Notes under the pieces: generated by a model | Databases searched by the model: none | What the model saw: only the letters and a program-made list of their open reading frames with translations | Told to the model about the DNA's origin: nothing | Virus record (IMG/VR): IMGVR_UViG_3300030099_002399 | Span: 1-43,570 of that record | Strand: one strand, 5' to 3' | Length of the DNA: 43,570 bases | Source of the DNA: a virus | Shown: positions 15,842-21,353 of the stretch, in pieces | Layout of the letters: every line of letters begins with the position of its first letter | How positions within the stretch are numbered: position 1 is the stretch's first letter | Made by a program: the position numbers and the translations under genes

Positions 15842-15869
15842 CCCCCCTCCCCCTTTGATCCCCTCCCCC
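15842..15869 (-). other. G-quadruplex-capable tract upstream of late promoter
   Basis: On the minus strand four G-runs of 5, 4, 5 and 6 bases (15869-15865, 15863-15860, 15853-15849, 15847-15842) are separated by loops of 1, 6 and 1 bases. It lies about 95-120 bases upstream of the late sigma54 promoter, where enhancer sites for sigma54 activators usually sit, and just beyond the terminator of the 75-aa gene. The rest of the 15643-15954 gap holds the late leader and promoter and otherwise nothing I recognise. Confidence 0.55.
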
Positions 15870-15878
15870 TCTAGGCAC

Positions 15879-15905
15879 AAAAAAAGCCCCTCAACTGAGG
15901 GACTT
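15879..15905 (-). terminator. Terminator of the minus-strand early gene
   Basis: On the minus strand AAGTCCCTC-AGTT-GAGGGGCTT folds into a stem (core GAGGG/CCCTC, with flanking AAG/CTT pairs), followed by seven Ts (15885-15879). It lies about 50 bases after the stop of the 75-aa gene and separates that early transcript from the late operon. Confidence 0.85.
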
Positions 15906-15954
15906 GATTATTACAATTATTATAAAGCCCAGCAAAAAGCATAGGCAGAATTTA

Positions 15955-16182
15955 TCAGTTCGATTCATCGGCTTCTACTGGTTCTGATGCCATGCCGGTT
16001 TTCTCAAGGATAAGCTCAAGGTTGCGACGTTCCTTGCTAGCATCTTCCCACCAGCCATAATACAAGTCTTTATCCCGCTTGTAGGCTTCGCATTGCTTCG
16101 CCAGTTCATCCTCACGTGCGATTGACTCATTTAACAATTTGGCCAATGCGTGTACGGTTATTTTTAGGTTTTCTATTGTCAT
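15955..16182 (-). CDS. Small early helical protein, divergent from main early operon
   Basis: A 75-aa, largely helical protein (ALAKLLNESIAREDELAKQC then EAYKRDKDLYYGWWEDASKE) with an acidic tail. Helix heptads suggest a coiled coil. It is the only minus-strand gene with an early-type promoter (TTGACA at 16237-16232, -10 TACTTT) and its own terminator, so it forms a one-gene early unit divergent from the 39-aa gene. No function is known; small early phage proteins often bind host proteins, but nothing here shows a target. Confidence 0.7.
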   Translation of the reverse strand: MTIENLKITVHALAKLLNESIAREDELAKQCEAYKRDKDLYYGWWEDASKERRNLELILEKTGMASEPVEADESN

Positions 16183-16190
16183 AACATTAT

Positions 16191-16237
16191 GCGGTGTTAC
16201 CGCACCCCCAAAGTACCAGAATCAAGAATTGTGTCAA
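16191..16237 (-). promoter_or_regulatory. Early promoter P0 with 5'-terminal hairpin
   Basis: On the minus strand TTGACA (16237-16232), 16-base spacer, TACTTT (16215-16210), six bases, then GCGGT-AAC-ACCGC hairpin (16203-16191), eight bases, ATG. Same layout as P1, P2 and P3, with a different stem sequence. A host housekeeping-sigma promoter is inferred. Confidence 0.75.
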
Positions 16238-16260
16238 CCAATTTATTTTTTATTTTTGTG

Positions 16261-16304
16261 TTGACTTGTTATGGATGGTTGATACTCTGTCCCTGCCTTC
16301 GGGC
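16261..16304 (+). promoter_or_regulatory. Early promoter P1 with UUCG hairpin leader
   Basis: TTGACT (16261-16266), 16-base spacer, TACTCT (16283-16288), six bases, then GCC-TTCG-GGC (16295-16304) and four bases before the ATG. From the hairpin to the start codon it is identical to P2 over 18 bases. With P0 it forms a divergent pair whose -35 boxes are about 23 bases apart. Confidence 0.75.
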
Positions 16305-16308
16305 TATT

Positions 16309-16428
16309 ATGAGAAAACGTCTAATGATGAAATACGCAGGGCGCAAATTTCTGTTTCCGCGCAATCCGCGCCAAACGGACATCATGCGCAGAGCAGTAAA
16401 GAAGTTGCAGAAACGCAACAGGTCATAA
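16309..16428 (+). CDS. Small basic early protein (39 aa)
   Basis: A 39-aa, strongly basic protein (MRKRLMMKYAGRKFLFPRNP then a KKLQKRNRS end). The ATG at 16309 is chosen because it follows P1 and its UUCG hairpin by four bases, exactly as at 17513; an upstream in-frame start would lie in front of the promoter. There is no Shine-Dalgarno. A terminator follows 4 bases after the stop, so it is a single-gene unit. The charge suggests nucleic-acid or RNA polymerase binding, but no family is recognised. Confidence 0.6.
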   Translation: MRKRLMMKYAGRKFLFPRNPRQTDIMRRAVKKLQKRNRS

Positions 16429-16432
16429 CATT

Positions 16433-16458
16433 GGTGGGGGCTTCGGCCCCTGCCTTTT
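16433..16458 (+). terminator. Terminator with UUCG loop after 39-aa gene
   Basis: GGTGGGGGC (16433-16441) and GCCCCTGCC (16446-16454) form a nine-pair stem (two G-U pairs) closed by TTCG, followed by TTTT (16455-16458). Read in the plus direction it ends the P1 transcript. Confidence 0.85.
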
Positions 16459-16484
16459 CTACTGAGACGAAACTACAAAATGTA

Positions 16485-16583
16485 ACTAACTAATTGTTCC
16501 TTTCAGTCACCTCTGCCGAGTCCCTTCGGGTATTAGTTAGTACAGCCCGAGGGAGCTTCGCTCCAACCAGACGGGCTGTTCCA
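16485..16583. ncRNA. Candidate structured RNA in early control region
   Basis: Two adjacent perfect stems: ACTAACTAAT (16485-16494) with ATTAGTTAGT (16532-16541), then ACAGCCCG (16542-16549) with CGGGCTGT (16572-16579). They abut at 16541/16542 and could stack. The second encloses GGAGC-TTC-GCTCC (16552-16564); the first encloses a small CCC-TTC-GGG hairpin. No reading frame over 20 codons fits here and no U-run follows, so it is not a terminator. The strand is unknown. The rest of 16459-16636 shows nothing else. Confidence 0.45.
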
Positions 16584-16636
16584 GAGAAACGCAACCCCTA
16601 AATGCATTTTACATGAAGTTTTTTCTTTCATAAAGT

Positions 16637-16681
16637 GTTGACATATTTGTTGTTTATGTCAACCTGTCTTTGCCGCATGGC
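16637..16681 (+). promoter_or_regulatory. Early promoter P3 overlapped by a 9-bp inverted repeat, with hairpin leader
   Basis: TTGACA (16638-16643), 16-base spacer, weak -10 CAACCT (16660-16665), six bases, then GCC-GCAT-GGC (16672-16681) and seven bases to the ATG. The perfect inverted repeat GTTGACATA (16637-16645) / TATGTCAAC (16655-16663) covers both the -35 and the -10, so it looks like an operator. Confidence 0.7.
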
Positions 16682-16688
16682 ACTAAAT

Positions 16689-16907
16689 ATGAACAAAGAA
16701 ACTACAGAAAAAATTGAGAGTCTCTCCGATTACTTTGTAAGGGAGATGATCCAGATCATCCAGAAGGCAATTGAAAAGAAGGTTGACGAACTGGATGCAG
16801 AATTCGACACCGCAGATCGGACTGCTGATCGACGCGAAGAAATCCGAACCGTTGTTCGCGACATGGTAAACGACGGAGACATCAGCGTCTCACTCGACTG
16901 GTCGTAA
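16689..16907 (+). CDS. Small acidic early protein (72 aa)
   Basis: A 72-aa helical protein: MNKETTEKIESLSDYFVREM, then helices with IIQKAIEKKVDELDAEF and a DRREEIRTVVRDMV segment. The ATG at 16689 is preferred to the in-frame ATG at 16677, because the latter lies in the loop of the conserved leader hairpin. No Shine-Dalgarno. It is first in the P3 unit and is followed at 5 bases by a GNRA-loop terminator. No family recognised; acidic small early proteins of phages often inhibit host enzymes, which is speculation here. Confidence 0.7.
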   Translation: MNKETTEKIESLSDYFVREMIQIIQKAIEKKVDELDAEFDTADRTADRREEIRTVVRDMVNDGDISVSLDWS

Positions 16908-16912
16908 TAACC

Positions 16913-16934
16913 GGGGGCGCAAGCCCCCTTTTTT
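16913..16934 (+). terminator. GCAA-loop hairpin and U-tract between early genes
   Basis: GGGGGC-GCAA-GCCCCC (16913-16928) followed by TTTTTT (16929-16934). The next ATG lies only 3 bases further on, so the element ends most P3 transcripts yet forms the leader of the next gene in read-through RNA. Confidence 0.92.
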
Positions 16935-16937
16935 CTT

Positions 16938-17195
16938 ATGAACAAAGAACAATTATTCAAGGCAAGCGGATTGAGCGGCACGTTCGATTCTGCTCTGCCG
17001 CAAATACTATTCGACAAACTGTCCGAAGTGCTACGACTTTGCGACCATGAAAACCAGTTGAACATTAATCCCCTTGAGTTGTTTATCTGGTGGTATCCTG
17101 ACAGAGAAGACAAAGAATATCAATTCGGCGGAAAAATGCTGCCAATATCAAGACTCTATGCGCTGGCTGAAGAGCGACGAGAATATCCCGAGTAA
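16938..17195 (+). CDS. Early hypothetical protein (85 aa)
   Basis: An 85-aa protein starting MNKEQLFKASGLSGTFDSAL. It contains a Trp-rich LELFIWWYPDRED segment at about residues 46-58 and an acidic helical C-terminus. The ATG is 3 bases past a terminator U-tract and lacks a Shine-Dalgarno. A second GCAA-loop terminator overlaps its stop codon. I do not recognise the family. It appears to be expressed by read-through from P3. Confidence 0.65.
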   Translation: MNKEQLFKASGLSGTFDSALPQILFDKLSEVLRLCDHENQLNINPLELFIWWYPDREDKEYQFGGKMLPISRLYALAEERREYPE

Positions 17196-17215
17196 CCCCC
17201 GCAAGGGGGTTTTTT
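17194..17215 (+). terminator. GCAA-loop terminator before the origin-like region
   Basis: AACCCCC (17194-17200), loop GCAA, GGGGGTT (17205-17211), in a T-run to 17215. It uses the last two bases of the upstream stop codon in its stem and would insulate the AT-rich region that follows from early transcription. Confidence 0.9.
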
Positions 17216-17246
17216 CTTGTATAGTTAATATAAATAAACGGGGCAA

Positions 17247-17403
17247 GGTTGATAAACAAGATTATTTATTTACATTAATCAACCTACCCCCCATTGATAC
17301 GCTGACAAAACTAAAAAAAAAGATACATATTTATATATATATAGACTAGCGTAAGGGGATACCTATGGTTGATTAATGCTTATAGATAATCTTGTTAATC
17401 AAC
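17247..17403. repeat. Dyad-symmetric AT-rich element, candidate replication origin
   Basis: GGTTGAT at 17247-17253 and ATCAACC at 17278-17284 flank a 24-base spacer; GGTTGAT at 17367-17373 and ATCAAC at 17398-17403 flank another 24-base spacer, exactly 120 bases away. The two units are also reverse complements of each other: CATTAATCAACC/GGTTGATTAATG is perfect and ATAATCTTGTT-ATCAAC matches 17 of 18. TACGCT (17298-17303) and AGCGTA (17348-17353) continue the dyad about the same centre (17325). The core holds A9 and an alternating TA tract. No gene lies in 17216-17512, and strand-switch and replication genes are nearby. Confidence 0.7.
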
Positions 17404-17464
17404 ACAACCATAAGCAAATCAATATATACAAAAAATAATTTTTTCAATAAATCTCATATAAGGG

Positions 17465-17508
17465 TTGACACCCTTTCCCCCTCTGCTAATCTTGTCTCGC
17501 CTTCGGGC
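17465..17508 (+). promoter_or_regulatory. Early promoter P2 with UUCG hairpin leader
   Basis: TTGACA (17465-17470), 16-base spacer, TAATCT (17487-17492) with a TG just before it (extended -10), six bases, then GCC-TTCG-GGC (17499-17508) and TATT before the ATG. AGGGT/ACCCT flank the -35 as a short inverted repeat. It is the best-scoring of the early promoters by eye and drives the long early operon. Confidence 0.8.
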
Positions 17509-17512
17509 TATT

Positions 17513-18103
17513 ATGAAAACTAAAATCATAACAAACGAAAACGGCAAGGCCCAACTAGCCTTGGTTAACAACAAAGAAACACTCGCGAACCTCGACTTGA
17601 CTCTCCTTGAGTCAACCAAGGGAAAAGATGGCCCATTCAAATACTGGGCGCATGAGACAGGCTCCGAGTCAACCAACGACCTAAACGACATCCGCGATTG
17701 GATCACGGCACTAAACGAAGCCGGAGTACTAGACAACGATGCCGACTCATGGATAAAGGACGCTTGCTTGTATCGCCTCAATAACGGCAAATACAAAACC
17801 GTACAAAAGAAGTCAATCGACGGCAAGAGAACAGACTCGTACACCGACGACGAGAAACTCTCAAACATTGCGCAAGCACTAGACGGGGATGCATTCAAGG
17901 AACGCGCAAAATCAGACGGCAAGGCTGCTCTCACCAAGAAGCTCGAAGCCTCCGAGAATCGCGCCCAACGGATGCAAGAAATATTCGCGGAACGCCGCGC
18001 CCTTGAAGCTAAACACCGCAAGGAAAAATCAGCCGAAAAAGCTGACGCAATCCAAGCCAAGATTAATGCCCTCGATGTCGAGGCAGACGCACTATTCGCC
18101 TAA
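17513..18103 (+). CDS. Early hypothetical protein with C-terminal coiled coil (196 aa)
   Basis: Starts MKTKIITNENGKAQLALVNN; the ATG at 17513 follows the P2 hairpin by four bases. The middle contains an acidic region with DIRDWITALNEAGVLDND. Residues 130-190 are highly charged helix (ERAKSDGKAALTKKLEASEN and further Lys/Glu/Ala repeats), likely coiled coil. No enzymatic motif. No family recognised. A strong hairpin terminator follows 7 bases after the stop, so this should be among the most abundant early products, which suggests a host-takeover role without proving one. Confidence 0.75.
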   Translation: MKTKIITNENGKAQLALVNNKETLANLDLTLLESTKGKDGPFKYWAHETGSESTNDLNDIRDWITALNEAGVLDNDADSWIKDACLYRLNNGKYKTVQKKSIDGKRTDSYTDDEKLSNIAQALDGDAFKERAKSDGKAALTKKLEASENRAQRMQEIFAERRALEAKHRKEKSAEKADAIQAKINALDVEADALFA

Positions 18104-18110
18104 ACTCAAT

Positions 18111-18132
18111 GGGGGGAGCAATCCCCCCTTTT
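18111..18132 (+). terminator. GCAA-loop hairpin and U-tract before zinc-ribbon-like gene
   Basis: GGGGGGA-GCAA-TCCCCCC (18111-18128) with TTTT after it; the ATG of the next gene lies at 18139. As no promoter is visible downstream, the early operon up to the sigma54 promoter depends on read-through here. Confidence 0.9.
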
Positions 18133-18138
18133 CTTCTT

Positions 18139-18417
18139 ATGAAATTCACAATCTGCACCGACTGTCACGCGCTTAACGCAACCGGCGATGCATCTTTCCT
18201 CGACTACCACTACCAAGGAAAAGAAGCGCAAACAAGATACACCGAAATAAATAACGGTCTCGATAAACTAGCCAAGCACGGTTACCTAATCACCGGAGAC
18301 AAGACAGACGACTTCTCAAAAGAACCATGCGATTCATGCTTAACTAATCTCGCAGGTGAACGCTACTCTCTCACAACTTACACAACTTTAACAAATACTC
18401 TATATGAAAATGTCTGA
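18139..18417 (+). CDS. Small two-CxxC (zinc-ribbon-like) phage protein
   Basis: A 92-aa protein with CTDC at 6-9 and PCDSC at 63-67, two CxxC knuckles that could bind one zinc. Between them DASFLDYHYQGKEAQTRYTE and a NGLDKLAKHGYLITGD segment follow the pattern of a widespread phage hypothetical family in which the second knuckle sits in a PCDxCxxxLAGxR context. No catalytic residues. The ATG at 18139 is chosen over an upstream in-frame start inside the terminator. Function unknown; zinc ribbons usually mediate nucleic-acid or protein contact. Confidence 0.72.
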   Translation: MKFTICTDCHALNATGDASFLDYHYQGKEAQTRYTEINNGLDKLAKHGYLITGDKTDDFSKEPCDSCLTNLAGERYSLTTYTTLTNTLYENV

Positions 18418-18787
18418 ATCTATAGTTAAACTAGAAATACTATCCCAAAAGATAAGTAAACAAGTCGAAGAACGCGAGTCTCTTATGAGAGAATTAAGTC
18501 GCAGCATCGCACTACAAGCCGCACTAGGTAAAGACATTTGGGGCGATGGTAAAATATCAACCACAATATACAGACAGCATAGCGGCTTCTCTAACAAGCT
18601 ATCAAGTACGCAACCTGACTTCAGCTTCAGCAATAAATTCAGGATCAAGATCAGTTCGCCGGTAAAGACGCTATACGATATCACTTTATCCGATCTCTAC
18701 AACGACAACAAAGAACTATACGATTGGGTAATCAATCACCCCTTAAATAAAGACTACAAAAACTACAAAAACAAAAACTACAAATGA
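18404..18787 (+). CDS. Early hypothetical protein (127 aa)
   Basis: Starts MKMSESIVKLEILSQKISKQ with an N-terminal coiled-coil helix to about residue 35. It is followed by beta-type sequence (KFRIKISSPVKTLYDITLSD) and a lysine/asparagine tail of imperfect DYKNYKNKNYK repeats. It overlaps the zinc-ribbon-like gene by 14 bases and the next gene by 4 (ATGA). No family recognised. Confidence 0.65.
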   Translation: MKMSESIVKLEILSQKISKQVEERESLMRELSRSIALQAALGKDIWGDGKISTTIYRQHSGFSNKLSSTQPDFSFSNKFRIKISSPVKTLYDITLSDLYNDNKELYDWVINHPLNKDYKNYKNKNYK

Positions 18788-19128
18788 GAAAAATAACACA
18801 AGACGCAGCACGCGCATTCAAACAAGGTAAGAAATTCAGCCGTGACAACACTCGAGTCGAAGTCAAAAAAGACCTGCGATTCGCAGATGACAATGTCACG
18901 CAACTCTACTTGCATGGGCATTGTATCGCAGAACAGACAGTAAACTCGCTCCATATTTCACTTTGTGGCTGGCCCACAATGACAACACGCGAGAGACTGA
19001 ACGGATTACTCGACACGTTAAACATCCAGAAACACTTATACCAAAAGAAACATGAGCAATACATCTTTGACCGTAGCACTCAAACATCCGAGCCGTTCCC
19101 GTCTAATGGCTATCAACGTGTTGCATGA
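18784..19128 (+). CDS. Conserved phage hypothetical (ITxDAxRAF / GWPTxTTRERLN family)
   Basis: A 114-aa protein with MRKITQDAARAFKQGKKFSR, TQLYLHGHCIAEQT and LCGWPTMTTRERLNGLLDTL, which together match a common marine and soil phage hypothetical family with no assigned function. The N-terminal part reads as a short helix followed by a small beta sheet; the C-terminal half is helical and ends IQKHLYQKKHEQYIFD. ATG overlaps the upstream stop (ATGA). Confidence 0.75.
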   Translation: MRKITQDAARAFKQGKKFSRDNTRVEVKKDLRFADDNVTQLYLHGHCIAEQTVNSLHISLCGWPTMTTRERLNGLLDTLNIQKHLYQKKHEQYIFDRSTQTSEPFPSNGYQRVA

Positions 19129-19366
19129 ATGCAACTTGTATGGATACGGGCCTGATATTCTACGCAAGCATCCTGACTGGCATAGCTACCACAAAGAACA
19201 TCTTGTCCATTGCGACCTACCAGACATGGAGATACTATTCCCGCCAGACTACTCTATACAAGGTAACGAACATTACCTAGATAGAACGTCAGCGAAGTGG
19301 GTACACAATCTATTTTACAAAAGTCCTAACTACCTGAAATTCAATGAAAGCTATAACAATAGTTAA
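19106..19366 (+). CDS. Early hypothetical protein (86 aa)
   Basis: Starts MAINVLHECNLYGYGPDILR if the ATG at 19106 is used; a longer form from 19052 would overlap the upstream gene by 77 bases and is less likely. The protein is rich in His, Tyr and Asp (HPDWHSYHKEHLVHCDLPDM), possibly a metal-binding surface, without a recognised motif. It overlaps the next gene by 23 bases. Confidence 0.55.
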   Translation: MAINVLHECNLYGYGPDILRKHPDWHSYHKEHLVHCDLPDMEILFPPDYSIQGNEHYLDRTSAKWVHNLFYKSPNYLKFNESYNNS

Positions 19367-19526
19367 CGGAAACGTCGAACTGGTAGACATACCAGACAGA
19401 GCAAGAAGCTGGACTAAACTAGAAAGTCCAAGCGTTACTGAAAATCCTAGTCAATCCTTACGACAGGACAACTGGAACGCAGCATTGACACGTTGCATCA
19501 TCAAAGCAAAGACACGCAAACGATGA
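19344..19526 (+). CDS. Early hypothetical protein (60 aa)
   Basis: A 60-aa protein: a beta-type N-terminus (MKAITIVNGNVELVDIPDRA), a polar middle and a basic end (IIKAKTRKR). Its start overlaps the upstream gene and its stop overlaps the next start as ATGA, so it fits the tightly packed operon. No family recognised. Confidence 0.5.
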   Translation: MKAITIVNGNVELVDIPDRARSWTKLESPSVTENPSQSLRQDNWNAALTRCIIKAKTRKR

Positions 19527-19678
19527 AAGAAGCACGAAACCGTAACAACCTGTTCAAAAGGCAACCTTATTACACCAAGAGACAGGCGCAAATGCTAAAA
19601 ACGGGTAAGTCAAACACGCGTTCTGCCAATTCAAACAGAACTAAATCAACGAACCGTACAAAACCAAAGAAACGATGA
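19523..19678 (+). CDS. Small basic early protein (51 aa)
   Basis: Starts MKEARNRNNLFKRQPYYTKR at the ATG that overlaps the upstream TGA; longer in-frame forms are less likely. The C-terminal half is Asn, Ser, Thr, Lys and Arg repeats (SNTRSANSNRTKSTNRTKPK), low complexity and probably disordered. The stop overlaps the next ATG (ATGA). Nucleic-acid binding is possible from charge alone. Confidence 0.5.
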   Translation: MKEARNRNNLFKRQPYYTKRQAQMLKTGKSNTRSANSNRTKSTNRTKPKKR

Positions 19679-20208
19679 ACATCTTCGTAACTGATGATGA
19701 CCCGATTGTTGCAGCGCGTAATCTCTGCGACAAACATATAAACAAGATGATCGTTGAGTCAGCGCAAATGCTGGCCAACGGTTTTCCTTTATCCAGACTC
19801 GCAGCAGACGACTGCCCTCGTAATGCAGTAGGTCGCGCTAGAGTACATAGCTATCGCTACCATCCATGCACGCAATGGACATTCAAGACTCAAGACAACA
19901 TGAGCTGGCTGATAAGTCACGCCCTTGAGATGGGCGAAGAACGTCGATACCGTTGGGGTAAAGACCATTACACTCTCGACTTTATTGCTTGGTGCTACGA
20001 GAACCTCCAAGATTCTTACGCACCTATCGGATCAAGAACCGAGTTCGCTGTAGCCATAGCGAAGGACATGAACTGTCGCAAGCAACCAAACTTTGATGAT
20101 CTACCAATAGTAGAAAAATATAGATTGTACATACAACTAGACAAACCATTCGCACGATGGACACGAAGAAAGAAACCAACATGGCACACACTTACATCTG
20201 GCAAGTAA
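19675..20208 (+). CDS. Conserved phage protein, MNIFV-type family (sometimes annotated as pyrimidine-dimer glycosylase-like)
   Basis: A 177-aa protein starting MNIFVTDDDPIVAARNLCDK, then HINKMIVESAQMLANGFPL, then a YRYHPCTQWTFKTQDNMSWL block, and ending RLYIQLDKPFARWTRRKKPT. This order (MNIFVLD-x-ExAxxxCDKHxxKMIxExAQ, HPCxxW, YRxYYxxDKxxFAxW) is a widespread phage family. Some database entries label it pyrimidine dimer DNA glycosylase, from weak similarity to T4 endonuclease V; catalysis is not shown by anything in this sequence. H, C and K residues in the CDKHINKM motif look conserved and may be functional. Confidence 0.7.
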   Translation: MNIFVTDDDPIVAARNLCDKHINKMIVESAQMLANGFPLSRLAADDCPRNAVGRARVHSYRYHPCTQWTFKTQDNMSWLISHALEMGEERRYRWGKDHYTLDFIAWCYENLQDSYAPIGSRTEFAVAIAKDMNCRKQPNFDDLPIVEKYRLYIQLDKPFARWTRRKKPTWHTLTSGK

Positions 20209-20417
20209 ATCATCTTGAACCTAGTGACGTTGAAATGTTACAAAGTGAAATTGGACTCATTGTAATATCCGATGAAGACCAAACAATCGACACAATCTAT
20301 CAGACAGGTACAGCAGAATGTTGTACAAGTGATAACAAATTTTTGTTTTATCAATTCGATAAAGCATTAACACAAAACCAAGTAAAACTAATCGAACAAT
20401 GTATGAGTTCAATGTAA
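20181..20417 (+). CDS. Early hypothetical protein (78 aa)
   Basis: Starts MAHTYIWQVNHLEPSDVEML at 20181; an upstream in-frame ATG (20157) would lengthen the overlap with the previous gene to 52 bases. The sequence alternates short strands and helices with a CC pair in the centre (TAECCTSDN). No family recognised. Its stop overlaps the start of the DUF932 gene. Confidence 0.55.
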   Translation: MAHTYIWQVNHLEPSDVEMLQSEIGLIVISDEDQTIDTIYQTGTAECCTSDNKFLFYQFDKALTQNQVKLIEQCMSSM

Positions 20418-21178
20418 AGAGTCGTCCCGTATTAAATATACGAGGACAAGTAATCGAAGGACATCGCGAGAACTTTCGCGAGGATACGGGTGAGCATCTT
20501 GCTCTTGTTTCTGATAAGTACAAGATAGTCCATCATAAAGAAGTAATAGACAGAGTTGAATCCTGTCTGAAACTCGGTGAGTTTCAGAGGAAAATCTATT
20601 GTCCCAACAATGGAGCAAGACTTTATGCAGTCTATGACTTCAAAGAACAGCGTGCTGAAGTAACAAAGGGAGACATCATCGGGATGCGCGTCACGATACG
20701 CAATTCATACGATGGTTCTTCTGGCATACCAATAGATGCAGGGGCATTACGTCTTGTTTGCACTAATGGTATGACATCACCATGCATGAACACCAAGCAG
20801 TCAGGTAGACATTCAATGAACCTAGACTTGGACTACATCAACGACGCGATCAATTCAGCCAAGCGTGAGTTTGACGCATCAGTTGAAGGCTACAGAGTCT
20901 TGCATGGTTTCAAGATCACCCAACAAAAGGGCGAATCGCTCATCGAGAAACTGGTAGAAACCAAGAAGATCGGTGAAAGGCGAGGCAAGGACATCTTGGA
21001 TATATGGCGCAATCCCACATACTCGCAAGATAAAGACCGCAACATATACAATCTATACAATGCGGTAACGCAAAACCTAACACCAGAGATGGACAAAAGT
21101 TTTGAATTAGTAGCAAGAACCAATCGCAGCGTACTCAAATTCTTACAGCATGAATCAAATGAACTTCACACAGCATGA
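20399..21178 (+). CDS. DUF932 (phage/plasmid-like) protein
   Basis: A 259-aa protein with the DUF932 order: VSDKYKIVHHKEVIDRVESC near residue 40, then GARLYAVYDF, then GMRVTIRNSYDGSSGIPIDA and LRLVCTNGMTSP near 115-130, then an alpha-helical C-terminal half. DUF932 members are common in phages and plasmids, often near recombination or replication genes; the molecular role is not established. The gene precedes the small 67-aa gene and the sigma54 activator in the same operon, so all are expected to be early. Confidence 0.82.
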   Translation: MYEFNVKSRPVLNIRGQVIEGHRENFREDTGEHLALVSDKYKIVHHKEVIDRVESCLKLGEFQRKIYCPNNGARLYAVYDFKEQRAEVTKGDIIGMRVTIRNSYDGSSGIPIDAGALRLVCTNGMTSPCMNTKQSGRHSMNLDLDYINDAINSAKREFDASVEGYRVLHGFKITQQKGESLIEKLVETKKIGERRGKDILDIWRNPTYSQDKDRNIYNLYNAVTQNLTPEMDKSFELVARTNRSVLKFLQHESNELHTA

Positions 21179-21353
21179 TGCATGGGGTCAGCGAGAGAAC
21201 CAAAACCCTCCGCAACACGACGAAACCGAGCTAGAGACAGTTGAAGTACATCTCAAGTTCAAGTGGAATCCTAAAGTACACGAACACCCACAAGATTGGA
21301 AGTGGGATGACATATTAGACGCAGAAGTCATAGAAGTCACATGGAAGAACTAA
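21150..21353 (+). CDS. Small hypothetical protein (67 aa) before the activator gene
   Basis: An acidic, His/Trp-containing protein whose C-terminal half (VEVHLKFKWNPKVHEHPQDW then KWDDILD) resembles small phage proteins with an HPxxWDWxxLLD pattern. It overlaps the DUF932 gene by 29 bases and the activator gene by 13, so translation of the activator is probably coupled to it. It could be a partner that supplies the missing DNA-binding or sensing function of the activator, but this is purely from adjacency. Confidence 0.55.
   Translation: MNQMNFTQHDAWGQRENQNPPQHDETELETVEVHLKFKWNPKVHEHPQDWKWDDILDAEVIEVTWKN

Noticed and set aside
16542-16583. tRNA-like 3' end (acceptor-type stem followed by TTCCA)
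   Set aside because: Only 22 bases separate the two stem halves, far too few for D, anticodon and T arms, and no anticodon loop is present.
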